This document shows, piece after piece, positions 15,748 to 25,206 of a stretch of 64,000 nucleotides of DNA (the first letter of the stretch is position 1; each line of letters starts with the position of its first letter). The notes beneath the pieces were generated by a model that worked only from the letters and a program-made list of their open reading frames with translations, was not told the origin of the DNA and did no database searches. The DNA comes from JBEKHT01 sp049511715. GTDB taxonomy: Bacteria > Chloroflexota > Anaerolineae > Anaerolineales > RBG-16-64-43. The stretch is from positions 62,001 through 126,000 of the forward strand of contig JBEKXU010000007.1 of assembly GCA_049511715.1 (NCBI GenBank), written 5' to 3'. The position numbers and the translations under genes are program-made.

Positions 15748-16695
15748 TCAGTTCTTGACGGGCTGCAGTATCTGCTTCAGATGAGCGATGCTCTTGCTCA
15801 CCGAGTCGGCAGATTTCTTCAGCGCCGCTTTTTCTTCATCGGTGAGGCGATATTCCACGACCTTCTCGACACCCGTCCGGCCCAGCTGCGCAGGAACTCC
15901 GAAGTAGATATCTCGCAGGCCGTACTCGCCCTCCAGGTAAGTGGAACAGGGTAGGATGAGGTGCTTGTCCTTGAGAATCGCGTCCACCATTTGCGCCAGC
16001 GCCGCGCCCGGCGCGTAGAAGGCGCTTCCGGTCTTGAGGAGGCTGACAATCTCTGCGCCTCCCTTGCGAGTCCGATCGATGATGGCCTCCAAGCGCTCCG
16101 GAGAAAAGAGCTCGGTCAGCGGCGTTCCAGCTACATTGGAGTGTCGGAGCAGGGGGACCATCTCATCGCCATGACCGCCCATCACGTAGGCGTGAACATT
16201 CTCGACGCTGACGCCCAGTTCCATGGCCACAAAGGCTTGCATGCGAGAGGAGTCGAGAACCCCAGCTTGCCCAATGACCCGCGCTTTGGGCAGTCGCGTC
16301 ACCTGCTTGGCCAGGAAGGCCATGGTGTCCAGCGGGTTCGTCAGGATAATGAAGATGGCATTGGGAGACTGGGCGCAGGAAGCGAGAATCGAGGAACGTA
16401 CAATATCCGCATTGGTCTTGAGCAAGTCCTCGCGGCTCATTCCCGGCTTTCGGGCAATGCCGGCCGTGATGATGACAACATCGGATCCGGCCGTTTCCTC
16501 GTAGCGGTTGACTCCTCGGACCATGACATCGCTGTGGATTATCGGCAGGGCTTCCAGCAGATCCAGGGCCTTGCCTTGAGCCAACCCGTCCGCGATGTCC
16601 AGAAGAATGATGTCCCCGGTTTCCTTGGCCGCCAGCCATTGAGCGGCCGTGGATCCTGTCTGTCCTGCACCGACAATTGTGATTCGGTTCCGCAT
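15748..16695 (-). CDS. mdh: Malate dehydrogenase (LDH-like type)
   Basis: NAD-dependent oxidation of malate to oxaloacetate, feeding the citrate synthase encoded just downstream. 315 residues. Rossmann motif ITIVGAGQTGSTAAQWLA with the Asp NAD selector in ILLDIADGLA; substrate arginines in GIARKPGMSREDLLKTNADI; VIGQAGVLDSSRM; catalytic His in VMGGHGDEMVPL. The R-K-P-G-M-S-R-E-D-L pattern marks malate rather than lactate dehydrogenase. Start ATG 16695 has a strong GAGGGAG site; the frame is open further upstream to 16767 without similarity. It forms an mdh-gltA operon, divergent from dinG. Confidence 0.95.
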   Translation of the reverse strand: MRNRITIVGAGQTGSTAAQWLAAKETGDIILLDIADGLAQGKALDLLEALPIIHSDVMVRGVNRYEETAGSDVVIITAGIARKPGMSREDLLKTNADIVRSSILASCAQSPNAIFIILTNPLDTMAFLAKQVTRLPKARVIGQAGVLDSSRMQAFVAMELGVSVENVHAYVMGGHGDEMVPLLRHSNVAGTPLTELFSPERLEAIIDRTRKGGAEIVSLLKTGSAFYAPGAALAQMVDAILKDKHLILPCSTYLEGEYGLRDIYFGVPAQLGRTGVEKVVEYRLTDEEKAALKKSADSVSKSIAHLKQILQPVKN

Positions 16696-16977
16696 GTCTC
16701 CCTCTTGTTCAAGCCCGGATGTTGCTAGCGAGACGACGCCCTCGGGGTTCCTCCGCCGGAAAGGCACCCGCGTGCACCGAACTCAGGCCTTCGCGGGCTT
16801 GTTCGGTCAGAGGGGATGCCTCGGTGGCCGTTGACTTTCTTGCGGCTTGAAGGCGTCCCTCAGCGGCACTTCGGCTCGTGAGCCTGACGGGCCAAGCCGT
16901 GCTTGGCTCGAGCTTCTCAGGAGAAAAAGAGCGTCCTGAGCCGTCAGTCTACCACACCGAAGCAGAATGCTTAGTGT
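16696..16977. promoter_or_regulatory. Divergent mdh/dinG intergenic region with two palindromes
   Basis: No gene. Two perfect 7-bp inverted repeats are present: GCCAAGC-CGT-GCTTGGC at 16891-16907, and CTCAGGA/TCCTGAG at 16916-16922 and 16934-16940. Neither has a T-run, so they are more like protein-binding sites or small hairpins in the divergent control region than terminators. Confidence 0.45.
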
Positions 16978-16983
16978 TATAAT
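16978..16983 (+). promoter_or_regulatory. -10 element of dinG
   Basis: Perfect TATAAT with an upstream TG (extended -10 form), about 80 bases before the dinG start codon. Confidence 0.55.
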
Positions 16984-17063
16984 CGCAACTATCCAATTTC
17001 TTAATCTTCCTCACGCGACCCTCCGGATATTTCTGCCACCCCTAGGAAGCGCCTGAATTCTTG

Positions 17064-19859
17064 ATGGTTCCCTCGAAGCCCATCGTCGCCTTAGACCTGG
17101 AAACAACTGGTTTCAGCCCTCGGGAGGATTCGATTCTAGAAATCGGAGCCGTCCGATTCCGGGGAGACCGGATCGACGAGGTGTGGAACACTCTGGTGAA
17201 CCCGGGGCGGCCGATTCCTGCGGAGATTACCCAGTTGACCAGCATTACGGATGCCATGGTCGCGAATGCGCCCCGCATTGACCGCTGCATCGAGCCCTTT
17301 CGCGCCTTTGTCGGGGATTGCGCCGTGCTTGGCCACAGCGTGGGTTTCGACCTGGGGTTCCTGCAACGCTGGAAGCTCTTCGAGAACAATGATGTATTGG
17401 ACACATTTGACCTGGCCTCGGTCCTGCTGCCGACCGCCTCGCGCTACAGCCTCGGTGCGCTGGCCCTATCGCTGGGGGTGCTCTTGCCAGCGACGCATCG
17501 GGCGCTGGATGACGCCCGGGCAACCCACGCCGTCTACCTGCGCCTGCTCGAGCGTGTCCAAAAGCTTCCCATCGATCTCCTGGCCGAACTGGTTCGTCTG
17601 GGAGAGGGGGTCGAATGGGGCGGAGGCCTGGTTTTCGAAGAGGTCCTGGGGGAACGCCTGCGGCAGGAGGGCGCCCTGGTGAAAAAGGGGATCCCGGGAT
17701 CCAGTTTATTCTTGGGCCCGCCCGGGAAGGGTTCCGGTGCCCCCCTCAAACCTCGGCCCGAGCCGATCGCGCTCGACCGGGAGGAAATGATCGCCGTACT
17801 GGATAAGGGCGGCCCTTTCGCCAAGCAATTCCCGGCCTATGAGCAGCGCCCCCAGCAACTGGAGATGGTGGCTGCCGTGGCAAAGGCCTTTTCTGAATCG
17901 CGCCACCTTCTCGTGGAGGCGGGCACGGGGACGGGGAAGAGCCTGGCGTACCTGGTTCCATCGGCCTACTGGGCAACTCGCAACGGTCGGCGGGTCGTCA
18001 TCTCCACGAACACGATCAATTTGCAGGACCAGCTGATCCACAAGGACATTCCGGACCTGTGCGCGGCGCTTGGGTTGCCCCTGCGAGCTGCGGTTCTCAA
18101 AGGGCGTGCCAACTACTTGTGCCCGCGCAAACTTGACTTGTACCGTCGCCGGGGGCCAGAGGCCCGTGAGGAGATGAGAGTCCTGGGCAAGACCCTTGTG
18201 TGGTCGCGTGAAACCCAGACGGGGGACCGCTCGGAGCTGAATCTCTCTGGCCCGGCGGAGCGGCAGGTTTGGGACCGCCTCTCGGCGGAGGATGAGCAGT
18301 GCACCCTGGAAACCTGCGAGTCGCTGGGGCGGGGGGCCTGTCCCTTCCTGCGGGCCCGCCAGGCCGCCGAGACCGCTCATCTGCTGATCATCAACCACTC
18401 TTTACTGATCGCCGACATCGCGACGGAAAGCCGCATCCTGCCGGAGTACGACTACCTGGTTGTGGATGAAGCTCATCATCTCGAATCGGCCGCCACCGAG
18501 GGCCTGGCCTTTCATCTTTCCCAGGCAGAACTGGACCGCAATCTGCGGGATCTCGGGAACGCGCGAAGAGGGCTGCTGGCTGGCCTGCTCGCCTCTCGGA
18601 AGATTTCCGGCGAAAGCCGGGATCGCCTTCGAGCGACCGTGGGAGACCTGGCCAAGGAAAACGAACAGGCGGTCGTGGATAGCCAGCGCTTCTTTGATGG
18701 CCTGCGAGGATTCGTGGAGGGAGTCGAGACGTCTTCCCGGCCTGAGTACGACTTGCAGGTGCGCCTGCAGCCAGCGACCCGCACCCAGCCGGGGTGGGAC
18801 GAAATCGAGATTTCCTGGGACGCCCTTCATGATCAGTTGCTTGGGCTGTCCCATGGGGCTCATCAACTAAGCGAGGCCGTCCTGGATGAAGAGGGCTCGG
18901 AAGAGGAGATTCAAGAGGCCGCCTTGGCCCTTGCGGCTTGGTCCCGACGGATCGCCGAGATTGGCGATCAGACTTCGGATGTGATCAACGGGAAGTCTTC
19001 CAATCTGATCTATTGGGTCGGTGTTGACCGGGAACGTGAATTGGCCTCGCTCCATGCGGCGCCCCTGCGCGTGGGGCCCTTGATCGAGCGCTATCTCTGG
19101 CATGAGAAGTCTTCGATTGTGATGACCTCGGCCACCCTCACGGCGGCGGGAGATTTCGAGTATCTGGTGTCAAAATTGAATGCGGACGAGGCGGAGACGC
19201 TAGCCGTCGGGTCGCCTTTTGACTATGAACACTCCGCGCTGGTCTACTTGGCCAGCGACATGCCGGATCCCTCGGATGGCCATGCCTTCCAACGCTCCCT
19301 GGAATCGTCTCTGATCCACCTGTGTCAGGCCACGGGAGGCCGGACCCTGGTTCTCTTCACCTCCTACGCCCAGTTGCGTCAAACGGCCCGAGCGATTTCG
19401 AGCCCGCTGGGGCAGGCGAACATTGTGGTCTACGAACAGGGAGAGGGGGCCTCGCCTCACGCCCTTCTGGAATCATTCCGTGCGAGCAAGCAAGCCGTTC
19501 TGCTGGGCACGCGCTCCTTTTGGGAGGGGGTGGACGTTCCGGGAGAGGCGCTTTCCGTTCTGGTGATCGTTCGCCTCCCGTTCGATGTTCCCACGGATCC
19601 GATTGTCGCGGCGCGGTCCGAGACCTTCGAAGAGCCTTTTGCCCAATACTCCCTGCCGGAAGCCATCCTTCGCTTTCGCCAGGGCTTTGGGCGACTGATT
19701 CGGACCCGCTCCGACCATGGCATGGCCGTGATCTTGGACCCTCGCGTTCGCAGCCGTACCTATGGTCACCTTTTCCTGCAGTCGCTCCCTGCCTGCACGA
19801 TCCGCGAGGGCTCGCTGGCCGGGTTGCCCAAGACGGCGGCTCAGTGGCTGGCGAGGTGA
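17064..19859 (+). CDS. dinG: DinG-family 5'-3' DNA helicase with N-terminal DnaQ-like exonuclease
   Basis: 931 residues, the Gram-positive/Chloroflexi domain order. The N-terminal 3'-5' exonuclease (about 1-165) has ExoI LDLETTGFSP, ExoII around GHSVGFDLGF and ExoIII HRALDDARATHAVY. The helicase core has Walker A VEAGTGTGKSLAYL and a DEAH box in LVVDEAHHLES. C-terminal motifs include GTRSFWEGVDVPGEAL and RFRQGFGRLIRT. Four cysteines between motifs I and II (NYLCPRK, EQCTLETCES, GACPF) fit the XPD/DinG iron-sulphur cluster. It probably unwinds damaged or hybrid DNA with nuclease trimming. Start ATG 17064 is preceded by an in-frame TTG (17061) and lacks a strong ribosome binding site. Confidence 0.93.
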   Translation: MVPSKPIVALDLETTGFSPREDSILEIGAVRFRGDRIDEVWNTLVNPGRPIPAEITQLTSITDAMVANAPRIDRCIEPFRAFVGDCAVLGHSVGFDLGFLQRWKLFENNDVLDTFDLASVLLPTASRYSLGALALSLGVLLPATHRALDDARATHAVYLRLLERVQKLPIDLLAELVRLGEGVEWGGGLVFEEVLGERLRQEGALVKKGIPGSSLFLGPPGKGSGAPLKPRPEPIALDREEMIAVLDKGGPFAKQFPAYEQRPQQLEMVAAVAKAFSESRHLLVEAGTGTGKSLAYLVPSAYWATRNGRRVVISTNTINLQDQLIHKDIPDLCAALGLPLRAAVLKGRANYLCPRKLDLYRRRGPEAREEMRVLGKTLVWSRETQTGDRSELNLSGPAERQVWDRLSAEDEQCTLETCESLGRGACPFLRARQAAETAHLLIINHSLLIADIATESRILPEYDYLVVDEAHHLESAATEGLAFHLSQAELDRNLRDLGNARRGLLAGLLASRKISGESRDRLRATVGDLAKENEQAVVDSQRFFDGLRGFVEGVETSSRPEYDLQVRLQPATRTQPGWDEIEISWDALHDQLLGLSHGAHQLSEAVLDEEGSEEEIQEAALALAAWSRRIAEIGDQTSDVINGKSSNLIYWVGVDRERELASLHAAPLRVGPLIERYLWHEKSSIVMTSATLTAAGDFEYLVSKLNADEAETLAVGSPFDYEHSALVYLASDMPDPSDGHAFQRSLESSLIHLCQATGGRTLVLFTSYAQLRQTARAISSPLGQANIVVYEQGEGASPHALLESFRASKQAVLLGTRSFWEGVDVPGEALSVLVIVRLPFDVPTDPIVAARSETFEEPFAQYSLPEAILRFRQGFGRLIRTRSDHGMAVILDPRVRSRTYGHLFLQSLPACTIREGSLAGLPKTAAQWLAR

Positions 19860-20225
19860 TGCGCGGGCCCACTTTGAGGGCAGGCAGGCTGCCCTGGTTG
19901 CCGTTTCCTCTCCACCGCAAGGGAGGAATGTCCCTGGATATTGTCGCCGGCCTCTTGGAAGTGCGCCGCGGAAAATTCTCCAGCTGGATTCCTTCGGAGC
20001 GAAGCAGGCCCTTTCTTTTGCGGACGTCGTGAGGCGGGGTCTGGCCCCTGGGCCAAGGGAGCAGGGCGCAGGGCCGGCGCGCCCTGCTCGGGAGGCGAAA
20101 AGGGTGCATTCTGCAGGACGTCCGCAACAGGCTTGCCCTTTCCACCGCTAGGCGGATTCCCTAGGTCCGCGCCCGCTGGGCTCCCGGTCCAGGTCGTCCC
20201 CATGGGTCTCGTTGGGTGTGGATGC
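19860..20225. other. 366-base gap between dinG and the epimerase-like gene
   Basis: No supported gene. A 33-codon frame with a GGGAGG site starts at 19928 (MSLDIVAGLLEVRRGKFSSW), but it has no recognisable family and may be chance or a decayed gene. Confidence 0.4.
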
Positions 20226-20231
20226 TATAAT
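20226..20231 (+). promoter_or_regulatory. Extended -10 element (TGCTATAAT)
   Basis: TATAAT preceded by TG-C, about 36 bases before the ATG at 20267. The extended -10 form can work without a -35. Confidence 0.6.
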
Positions 20232-20266
20232 CGCCGGGTCGCCGGATTTCTCGTTCGACATCCCTC

Positions 20267-21232
20267 ATGCAAAGATCCATTCTCATCACCGGGGCTACCG
20301 GGTTTGTTGGGCGGGCTGTAGCTCGCGGCCTGCGCAGGCAGGATCGCTCTGTAAGACTTCTTCTCCGTCCCTCACAGTCTATCCGCGGCCTTCCCTACCC
20401 CGAAGCGGAAGTGGCGGTCGCCTCATTGAACGACTCCCGCTCCTTGCGCGCTGCTTTGGTCGGCATTGACACGGTGATTCATCTGGCCAGCGCCGAGGGG
20501 GCGCAAAGGCGGCGTGATTTGTGGTCGGCCGACATTCAGGGAACGCGCAACTTGATTGAACAAGCGCGGGATGCCGGGGTCCGGCGTCTCATGTACCTCA
20601 GCCATCTCGCGGCGGATCGGAATTCCGCTTTCCTTTTCCTGCAAGCAAAGGGAATCGTAGAGTCGCTTCTGCTCGAGAGCGGGATTCCATCGCTGATCCT
20701 GCGAAGCTCGGTCCTTTTCGGTCCGGAGGACAACTTCACCAACGTCATTGCGCTTTTGGCTCGCCTGATACCCTTTGTCTTTTTCCTGCCTGAGGATGCG
20801 GCCCTTCTCCAGCCGCTGTGGGTAGAGGACCTCGTCGCCTGCCTGGCCTTGAGCCTGGAACAGGATTCTCCCGGGAACGAGATTATTTCGATTGGGGGGC
20901 CCGAGCACCTGGGGTTTGACGAGATCATTGGTCTCGTGTTGGAGGCGGCCGGCATGCGGCGCAGGCTGGTTTCGATCTGGCCCCCCTATTTGCGGCTCGG
21001 GGCCCGAGTTCTCGAGCAAGTTCTGCCCCATTCGCTACTCACCCCCTTCTGGCTGGAGTACTGGCTGGTGAATCGCACCTGCGAGGCGAACAGCGTGGCC
21101 CGCAGGTTCGGGCTGCAGCCAGCCAGCTTGAGGGAAAAGGCAGGCTATCTCCGGCAAGGGCGCGGGATGAGGCAGGTGCTTGCCTATCTCTGGAGAGGTC
21201 GAACCTCTCTGCAGGCCGGTTGGACTGGCTGA
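20267..21232 (+). CDS. NAD(P)-binding epimerase/NDUFA9-like extended SDR
   Basis: 321 residues. N-terminal Rossmann motif ILITGATGFVGRAVARGL with Arg-rich NADP-type residues after strand 2 (RRQDRSVRLLLR). DTVIHLAS follows, then the modified active site YLSHLAADRNSAFLFLQAKG, in which YxxxK is replaced. That places it among atypical SDRs related to complex I subunit NDUFA9 and nucleoside-diphosphate-sugar epimerases. The C-terminal part holds hydrophobic stretches (LLARLIPFVFFLPEDAALLQ) and probably a membrane-proximal region. A role in lipid, quinone or NADH:quinone oxidoreductase assembly is possible, but no substrate can be assigned. It has its own extended -10 promoter. Confidence 0.8.
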   Translation: MQRSILITGATGFVGRAVARGLRRQDRSVRLLLRPSQSIRGLPYPEAEVAVASLNDSRSLRAALVGIDTVIHLASAEGAQRRRDLWSADIQGTRNLIEQARDAGVRRLMYLSHLAADRNSAFLFLQAKGIVESLLLESGIPSLILRSSVLFGPEDNFTNVIALLARLIPFVFFLPEDAALLQPLWVEDLVACLALSLEQDSPGNEIISIGGPEHLGFDEIIGLVLEAAGMRRRLVSIWPPYLRLGARVLEQVLPHSLLTPFWLEYWLVNRTCEANSVARRFGLQPASLREKAGYLRQGRGMRQVLAYLWRGRTSLQAGWTG

Positions 21233-21479
21233 GACCAACGGCAGGACAAGGGAATAGGACCGGCAACCACAAGCTCCGGGGGCGTGGAGAGGCTGAGGTC
21301 CCGATTCCTGCCAGGGCTCGCCGGCCAGCTCTGGTGAAGCACGGCCCGGTCTTTGGCCTCGAGCCGTCCTTAGGCTCCGCCCAAGGAGCGCAGGCGCCAA
21401 CAGAGGAAAGTCGGCGGGCGCCTTTGGTCAGGGGCTGGACGGGCTGAGCCAAGAGGTCGAGCCGGCGATGCTCGCGCGC

Positions 21480-22160
21480 CGCCGAACCCTTGGGCCAGAA
21501 TCGGATTGGGGGGGCGTTTCGGGCCGTTGGGATTCGCCTTTGGATTCCTCAGCGTCGACAAGAATGGCGGGAGGTGCGGCCGGAAAGCATGGATCCCATG
21601 GCCATTCCCCGGGATGCGGGGAGGGCGGGCTGGTCTTTCGTTCGACCGGGCGCGCCAAGAGTTTGTTCTGGGGCAGTGGATCGGCCCGACCGCATCGGGT
21701 TTTGATCTGCGCGAGCGGCGGGATGCCACCTTGACGGTGCCCGACCGGGAGCGAGGGAGGCGCCCGCCGGGAGGTCCTCGAATGGATGCGGGCCCACGGC
21801 CTTCCCAGATTTCTTCCGGATCGGTTCGATGTGAATTGGCGGATTGAAGGCGATGGGCATCCGCAGAGCGGAGTTGGATCCGCTGAGCCCGCAGGGACGA
21901 TCGCGATCGGCGTTCTGATTTCCGCTATCTTGCCGAAAGGAGCGATCCGGCGGCCATTGAGTTCCAGCGTTTTCCCGGGGATGACCGGAGGGGACCTAAG
22001 CCTCGACCGCCGAGGGCAACCTCCGCACGGCGGGGTTCCCGAGCGAATGTTGGCCGAGGGTACGATGGCCGCAGTCTCTGAGGCCCAACCTGGGAAGGCC
22101 CGGGGGGCCAGGGGGACTTCCTCGCAAGAAAGGCTCGCGAAGGCTAGAGATTACCCAAGA
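21480..22160 (+). pseudogene. Possible multiply frameshifted gene relic
   Basis: No frame is open throughout, yet protein-like segments follow one another in changing frames. Examples are RARQEFVLGQWIGP and FDLRERRDATLTVPD near 21640-21740, REVLEWMRAHGLPRFLPDRF near 21770-21830, and DFRYLAERSDPAAIEFQRF near 21920-21975. This is the look of a decayed or badly sequenced gene rather than of random GC-rich DNA. I cannot name the family. It lies directly upstream of the enolase-superfamily gene; racemases of that kind often have an acyltransferase neighbour, but that link is speculation. Confidence 0.3.
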
Positions 22161-22176
22161 TGGGGGAGGTGCATCG

Positions 22177-23316
22177 ATGCGTCTCGACTTGGTCGAATTG
22201 CATCACATCCGCATGAGGCTTCGTGCTCCTTTCGAGAGCTCCTTTGGGACCACGCTGGACCGGGAGGCCATTCTGGTGCGGGTGGCTGTCGAAGGGCTGG
22301 AGGGGTGGGGCGAATGTGTGGCGGGCAGCCGGCCGGATTACTCCTACGAGACAACCGCCACAGCTTGGCACATGCTCACGGATTTCCTGGTGCCCGCAGT
22401 CCTGTCTCAGGACCTGGACAGCGTGGATCCGTACGAGAAGGCCGTCCGAACGCTTCGAGGTCATCCCATGGCCAAAGCTGGCCTTGAGATCGCGCTCTGG
22501 GATCTCCTGGCGAGGAGAGCCGGGGTCCCCCTGGCCGAATACCTGGGAGGAAGGCTTGGAACCGTGCGTGTCGGCGTGTCGGTCGGCATTCAGCCCAACG
22601 AGCGGCAATTGGTCGAAACCGTTGGCCGCTTCGTCCAGAGCGGCTACGCTCGAGTACGCGTCAAGATCCGTCCCGGACGAGACCTGGCCGACGTCCGCGC
22701 CGTTCGCCGGTCGTTTCCAACCTTGATGCTCCAGGTGGACGCCAATTCGGCCTACCGCCTGGAGGACCTCTCTGTGTTCAAGGCCCTGGATGAACTTGAC
22801 CTGCAGATGATTGAACAGCCCCTAGGAGAGGCCGACTTGTTGGATCACAGTCGGCTTCAGTCCCAGTTGCGGACGCCGATTTGTCTGGACGAGAGCATTC
22901 GTGACCTGGACCACGCGCGATGGGCATTGGAACTGGGTTCTTGCCGAGTCATCAACATCCGCCCCGGGCGCGTCGGCGGCCTGAGCGAGGCACGCCGGAT
23001 CCATGACCTCTGTAAAGCACGGCAGATTCCCGTCTGGTGCGGCGGCATGCTGGAAACAGGGGTCGGCCGAGCCGCCAATCTTGCCCTGGCCACGCTGCCG
23101 AACTTCAAGCTGCCCGGAGACATCTCGGTCTCCAGGGGCTACTATGCGGAGGATTTGGTGGAGGAGCCGTTCGTCCTAAGCGCGGACGGCACCCTGCCTG
23201 TGCCGGCCGGGAAGGGGATCGGCGTCACCGTGCGCAAGGATCTGCTTCAGCGAGTCACCTTGCGCAAGGCTAGATTCACACCCGAAATGGGCGGAATCCA
23301 CTCTAGCCTAACTTGA
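22177..23316 (+). CDS. Enolase-superfamily o-succinylbenzoate synthase / N-acylamino acid racemase
   Basis: 379 residues of the MLE/OSBS subgroup. The general base lysine motif is in RVRVKIRPG; metal ligands are in LQVDANSAY, MIEQPLGEADLLDH and CLDESIRD. These match the K-x-K...D...E...D pattern of OSBS/NSAR enzymes; the second base would be a Lys later in the barrel. OSBS makes o-succinylbenzoate for menaquinone; the same fold racemises N-succinylamino acids. No other men gene is visible, so the racemase or a promiscuous role is equally possible. Start ATG 22177 has GGGGAGG upstream. It converges on the mevalonate kinase gene across a short gap. Confidence 0.88.
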   Translation: MRLDLVELHHIRMRLRAPFESSFGTTLDREAILVRVAVEGLEGWGECVAGSRPDYSYETTATAWHMLTDFLVPAVLSQDLDSVDPYEKAVRTLRGHPMAKAGLEIALWDLLARRAGVPLAEYLGGRLGTVRVGVSVGIQPNERQLVETVGRFVQSGYARVRVKIRPGRDLADVRAVRRSFPTLMLQVDANSAYRLEDLSVFKALDELDLQMIEQPLGEADLLDHSRLQSQLRTPICLDESIRDLDHARWALELGSCRVINIRPGRVGGLSEARRIHDLCKARQIPVWCGGMLETGVGRAANLALATLPNFKLPGDISVSRGYYAEDLVEEPFVLSADGTLPVPAGKGIGVTVRKDLLQRVTLRKARFTPEMGGIHSSLT

Positions 23317-23404
23317 TTCCCCCTGGCGGTACGAAACTATGGCTCCCGGCTGGCAGGTAAGGATGGGTCCGCCCGCCGGCCGTTGCGGGCCAGCCGGTTC
23401 CCGG

Positions 23405-24328
23405 CTAGCTGACTCTCGTGGAGTGCAGCCAAGGGACCCCCAGGGATCTCCAGGCGGCGGTCACCTCCTCCAGCTGAGTTGCTCGTACCAGCGCGATGAC
23501 GATTCCCCCCAGGCCGGCTCCCGAGAGTTTGGCCCCCAGGGCCCCGGCGGAGAGAGCTTCCGTCACCATGCGGTCGAGCCGGGAATTGGAAACCCCCAAG
23601 GCTTGAAGCTCCCAGTGGCAACTGGTCATCGCTCGGCCCAGTTCCTCTTCGGCCCCTGTGGCGATGGCCGTTCTCCCCGTTTCGACCAGGTGGCCGATGG
23701 TTTCCAGAATCGCGCGGTATTTCTCTGGGGCCAACGTCATGCGATCGCGTAGGCCGGCGACTGCGTCGCGGGTCGGGCTCTTTTGTCCGCTGTCCGCGAT
23801 CATCAGCGTAAAAGGGCGGCCTACCATGAGTGGTGAGGGAGGCTGATCGCGCACGAAGTAGATCGGCTTCTCGAGGGCGATCACCGCGTTGTCGATACCT
23901 GAAGGCGTTCCGTGGTGGAGGTGTTCGACCTCCAAGACAAGGGCCGACACCTCTTGGGGGCTTGCCTCTTGGCCCAAGGCCCGCGACAGAACCCGGACGA
24001 TGGCCGCGGTCACCGCTGCCCCAGAGCCCATTCCGGAAGCCACCGGGATCTCGGAGCGGACTTCAAGGACGCCTTCCGGCGGATCCCGGTGATAGAACTC
24101 GCTCACCAGGCGTGCGCTTACGGCCAGGGGTTCCCGAGGGCCGAGTTTGTCCAGGGTTGCGTCCAAGTGAACGGCGGGGGCGATAATCCGCAGGGCATGG
24201 CCTCCTAACGTCAGGCTGGCCGTGGCTCGCACCTGGCTCACCGGGGCGGCTAGAGCCGGAATCCCATAAACCACCGCATGTTCGCCCAGGAGGATGACCT
24301 TGGCGCAGGCCGAGGCCGTGAAGATCAT
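23405..24328 (-). CDS. mvk: Mevalonate kinase
   Basis: Phosphorylates mevalonate to mevalonate 5-phosphate, first kinase of the mevalonate route. 307-residue GHMP kinase: motif 1 SACAKVILLGEHAVVYGIPAL, motif 2 PVASGMGSGAAVTAAIVRVL, the catalytic Asp region HHGTPSGIDNAVIALEKP, and motif 3 AKLSGAGLGGIVIAL. EHAVVYG is diagnostic of mevalonate kinase within the superfamily. Start ATG 24328 overlaps the UbiA-family stop (ATGA); the frame runs on upstream inside that gene without similarity. Its product would supply the decarboxylase and isopentenyl phosphate kinase encoded at 7.1-8.8 kb. Confidence 0.93.
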   Translation of the reverse strand: MIFTASACAKVILLGEHAVVYGIPALAAPVSQVRATASLTLGGHALRIIAPAVHLDATLDKLGPREPLAVSARLVSEFYHRDPPEGVLEVRSEIPVASGMGSGAAVTAAIVRVLSRALGQEASPQEVSALVLEVEHLHHGTPSGIDNAVIALEKPIYFVRDQPPSPLMVGRPFTLMIADSGQKSPTRDAVAGLRDRMTLAPEKYRAILETIGHLVETGRTAIATGAEEELGRAMTSCHWELQALGVSNSRLDRMVTEALSAGALGAKLSGAGLGGIVIALVRATQLEEVTAAWRSLGVPWLHSTRVS

Positions 24329-25206
24329 GGTTGCAAGTAGAGCAGGATCATGGCGGACAATCCCCACAGGAGGATCGTGACCTGCAGGGGACGGTCCGCC
24401 ATCAGAACATCTTCGGGGGCGCCCCCCGACTTCTCTACCTGCAGAAGATACAGGTAGCGGAAGACTCCAAAGAGCACGAAGGGGATGGTCAGCATCATCG
24501 AGTGGTTTTCGGGGAGGTTGGGGGCGGAGAAAGTGTAAAGGGAATAGGCGAGAATGGTGGCGGCGCAGACGATCTCCATATACGTGTCCAGCAAGGGGAT
24601 CGTGTATCCGTTCAGGACGGGTCGGTGATCTTTCGCGGAGTCCACAAGCAACGCCAGTTCTGCGCGCCGCTTCCCGAAGCTGATGAAAAGAGCCAAAAGG
24701 GTCATGCAGACGTAAAGCCACGGAGAGAACCGCTCAACCTGGATCAGCAACACGCCCCCGCCGACACGCAGGACGAAGCCGGCTGCCACCGCCAGGGCGT
24801 CCACGATGGCGATGTGCTTGAGGTAAAAGGAGTAGGCCAGGTTGAGGGCCAGGTACCCAAGGAGCAGGGCGGCGAAGGAGGGAGACAGGAGATAGGCAAG
24901 GCCGACGGAAACGGGCGCAAGCACAACCGCAGTGACCAGCGCCACGGAGACGGGAAGCTGTCCAGAGGCGATGGGCCGATTGCGCTTGAGGGGGTGGTGC
25001 CGATCTTGTGAGCGGTCGGCGATGTCGTTGATCAGGTACACGGTTCCTGAGGCCAGGCACATGAGCAGAAAGCCGGCGAAAGTCCGTTCGAAGGCAGGGC
25101 GGTGCAGCAGCTGTCGGTCGAAGGCGAGACCGGCGAAGAGAACGAGATTCTTGATCCACTGCCGGGGCCTCATCGAGCGCAAAAGGAGTCCGGGCCAACT
25201 CTTCAC
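24325..25206 (-). CDS. UbiA-family prenyltransferase (decaprenyl-phosphate phosphoribosyltransferase-like)
   Basis: Integral membrane protein of about 293 residues with roughly eight to nine hydrophobic helices. N-terminal RPRQWIKNLVLFAGLAF and the first Asp-rich motif NDIADRSQDRHHPLKRNRP match the subgroup typified by mycobacterial Rv3806c, which transfers a phosphoribosyl group to polyprenyl phosphate. A second Asp motif is less clear (VDSAKDHRPVLNGY). Other UbiA members prenylate quinone rings, so the exact reaction is uncertain. Start GTG 25206 has GAGGAG five bases upstream and overlaps the GTPase stop (GTGA). It is followed by mevalonate kinase with an ATGA overlap, tying prenyl supply and use together. 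Confidence 0.85.
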   Translation of the reverse strand: MKSWPGLLLRSMRPRQWIKNLVLFAGLAFDRQLLHRPAFERTFAGFLLMCLASGTVYLINDIADRSQDRHHPLKRNRPIASGQLPVSVALVTAVVLAPVSVGLAYLLSPSFAALLLGYLALNLAYSFYLKHIAIVDALAVAAGFVLRVGGGVLLIQVERFSPWLYVCMTLLALFISFGKRRAELALLVDSAKDHRPVLNGYTIPLLDTYMEIVCAATILAYSLYTFSAPNLPENHSMMLTIPFVLFGVFRYLYLLQVEKSGGAPEDVLMADRPLQVTILLWGLSAMILLYLQP

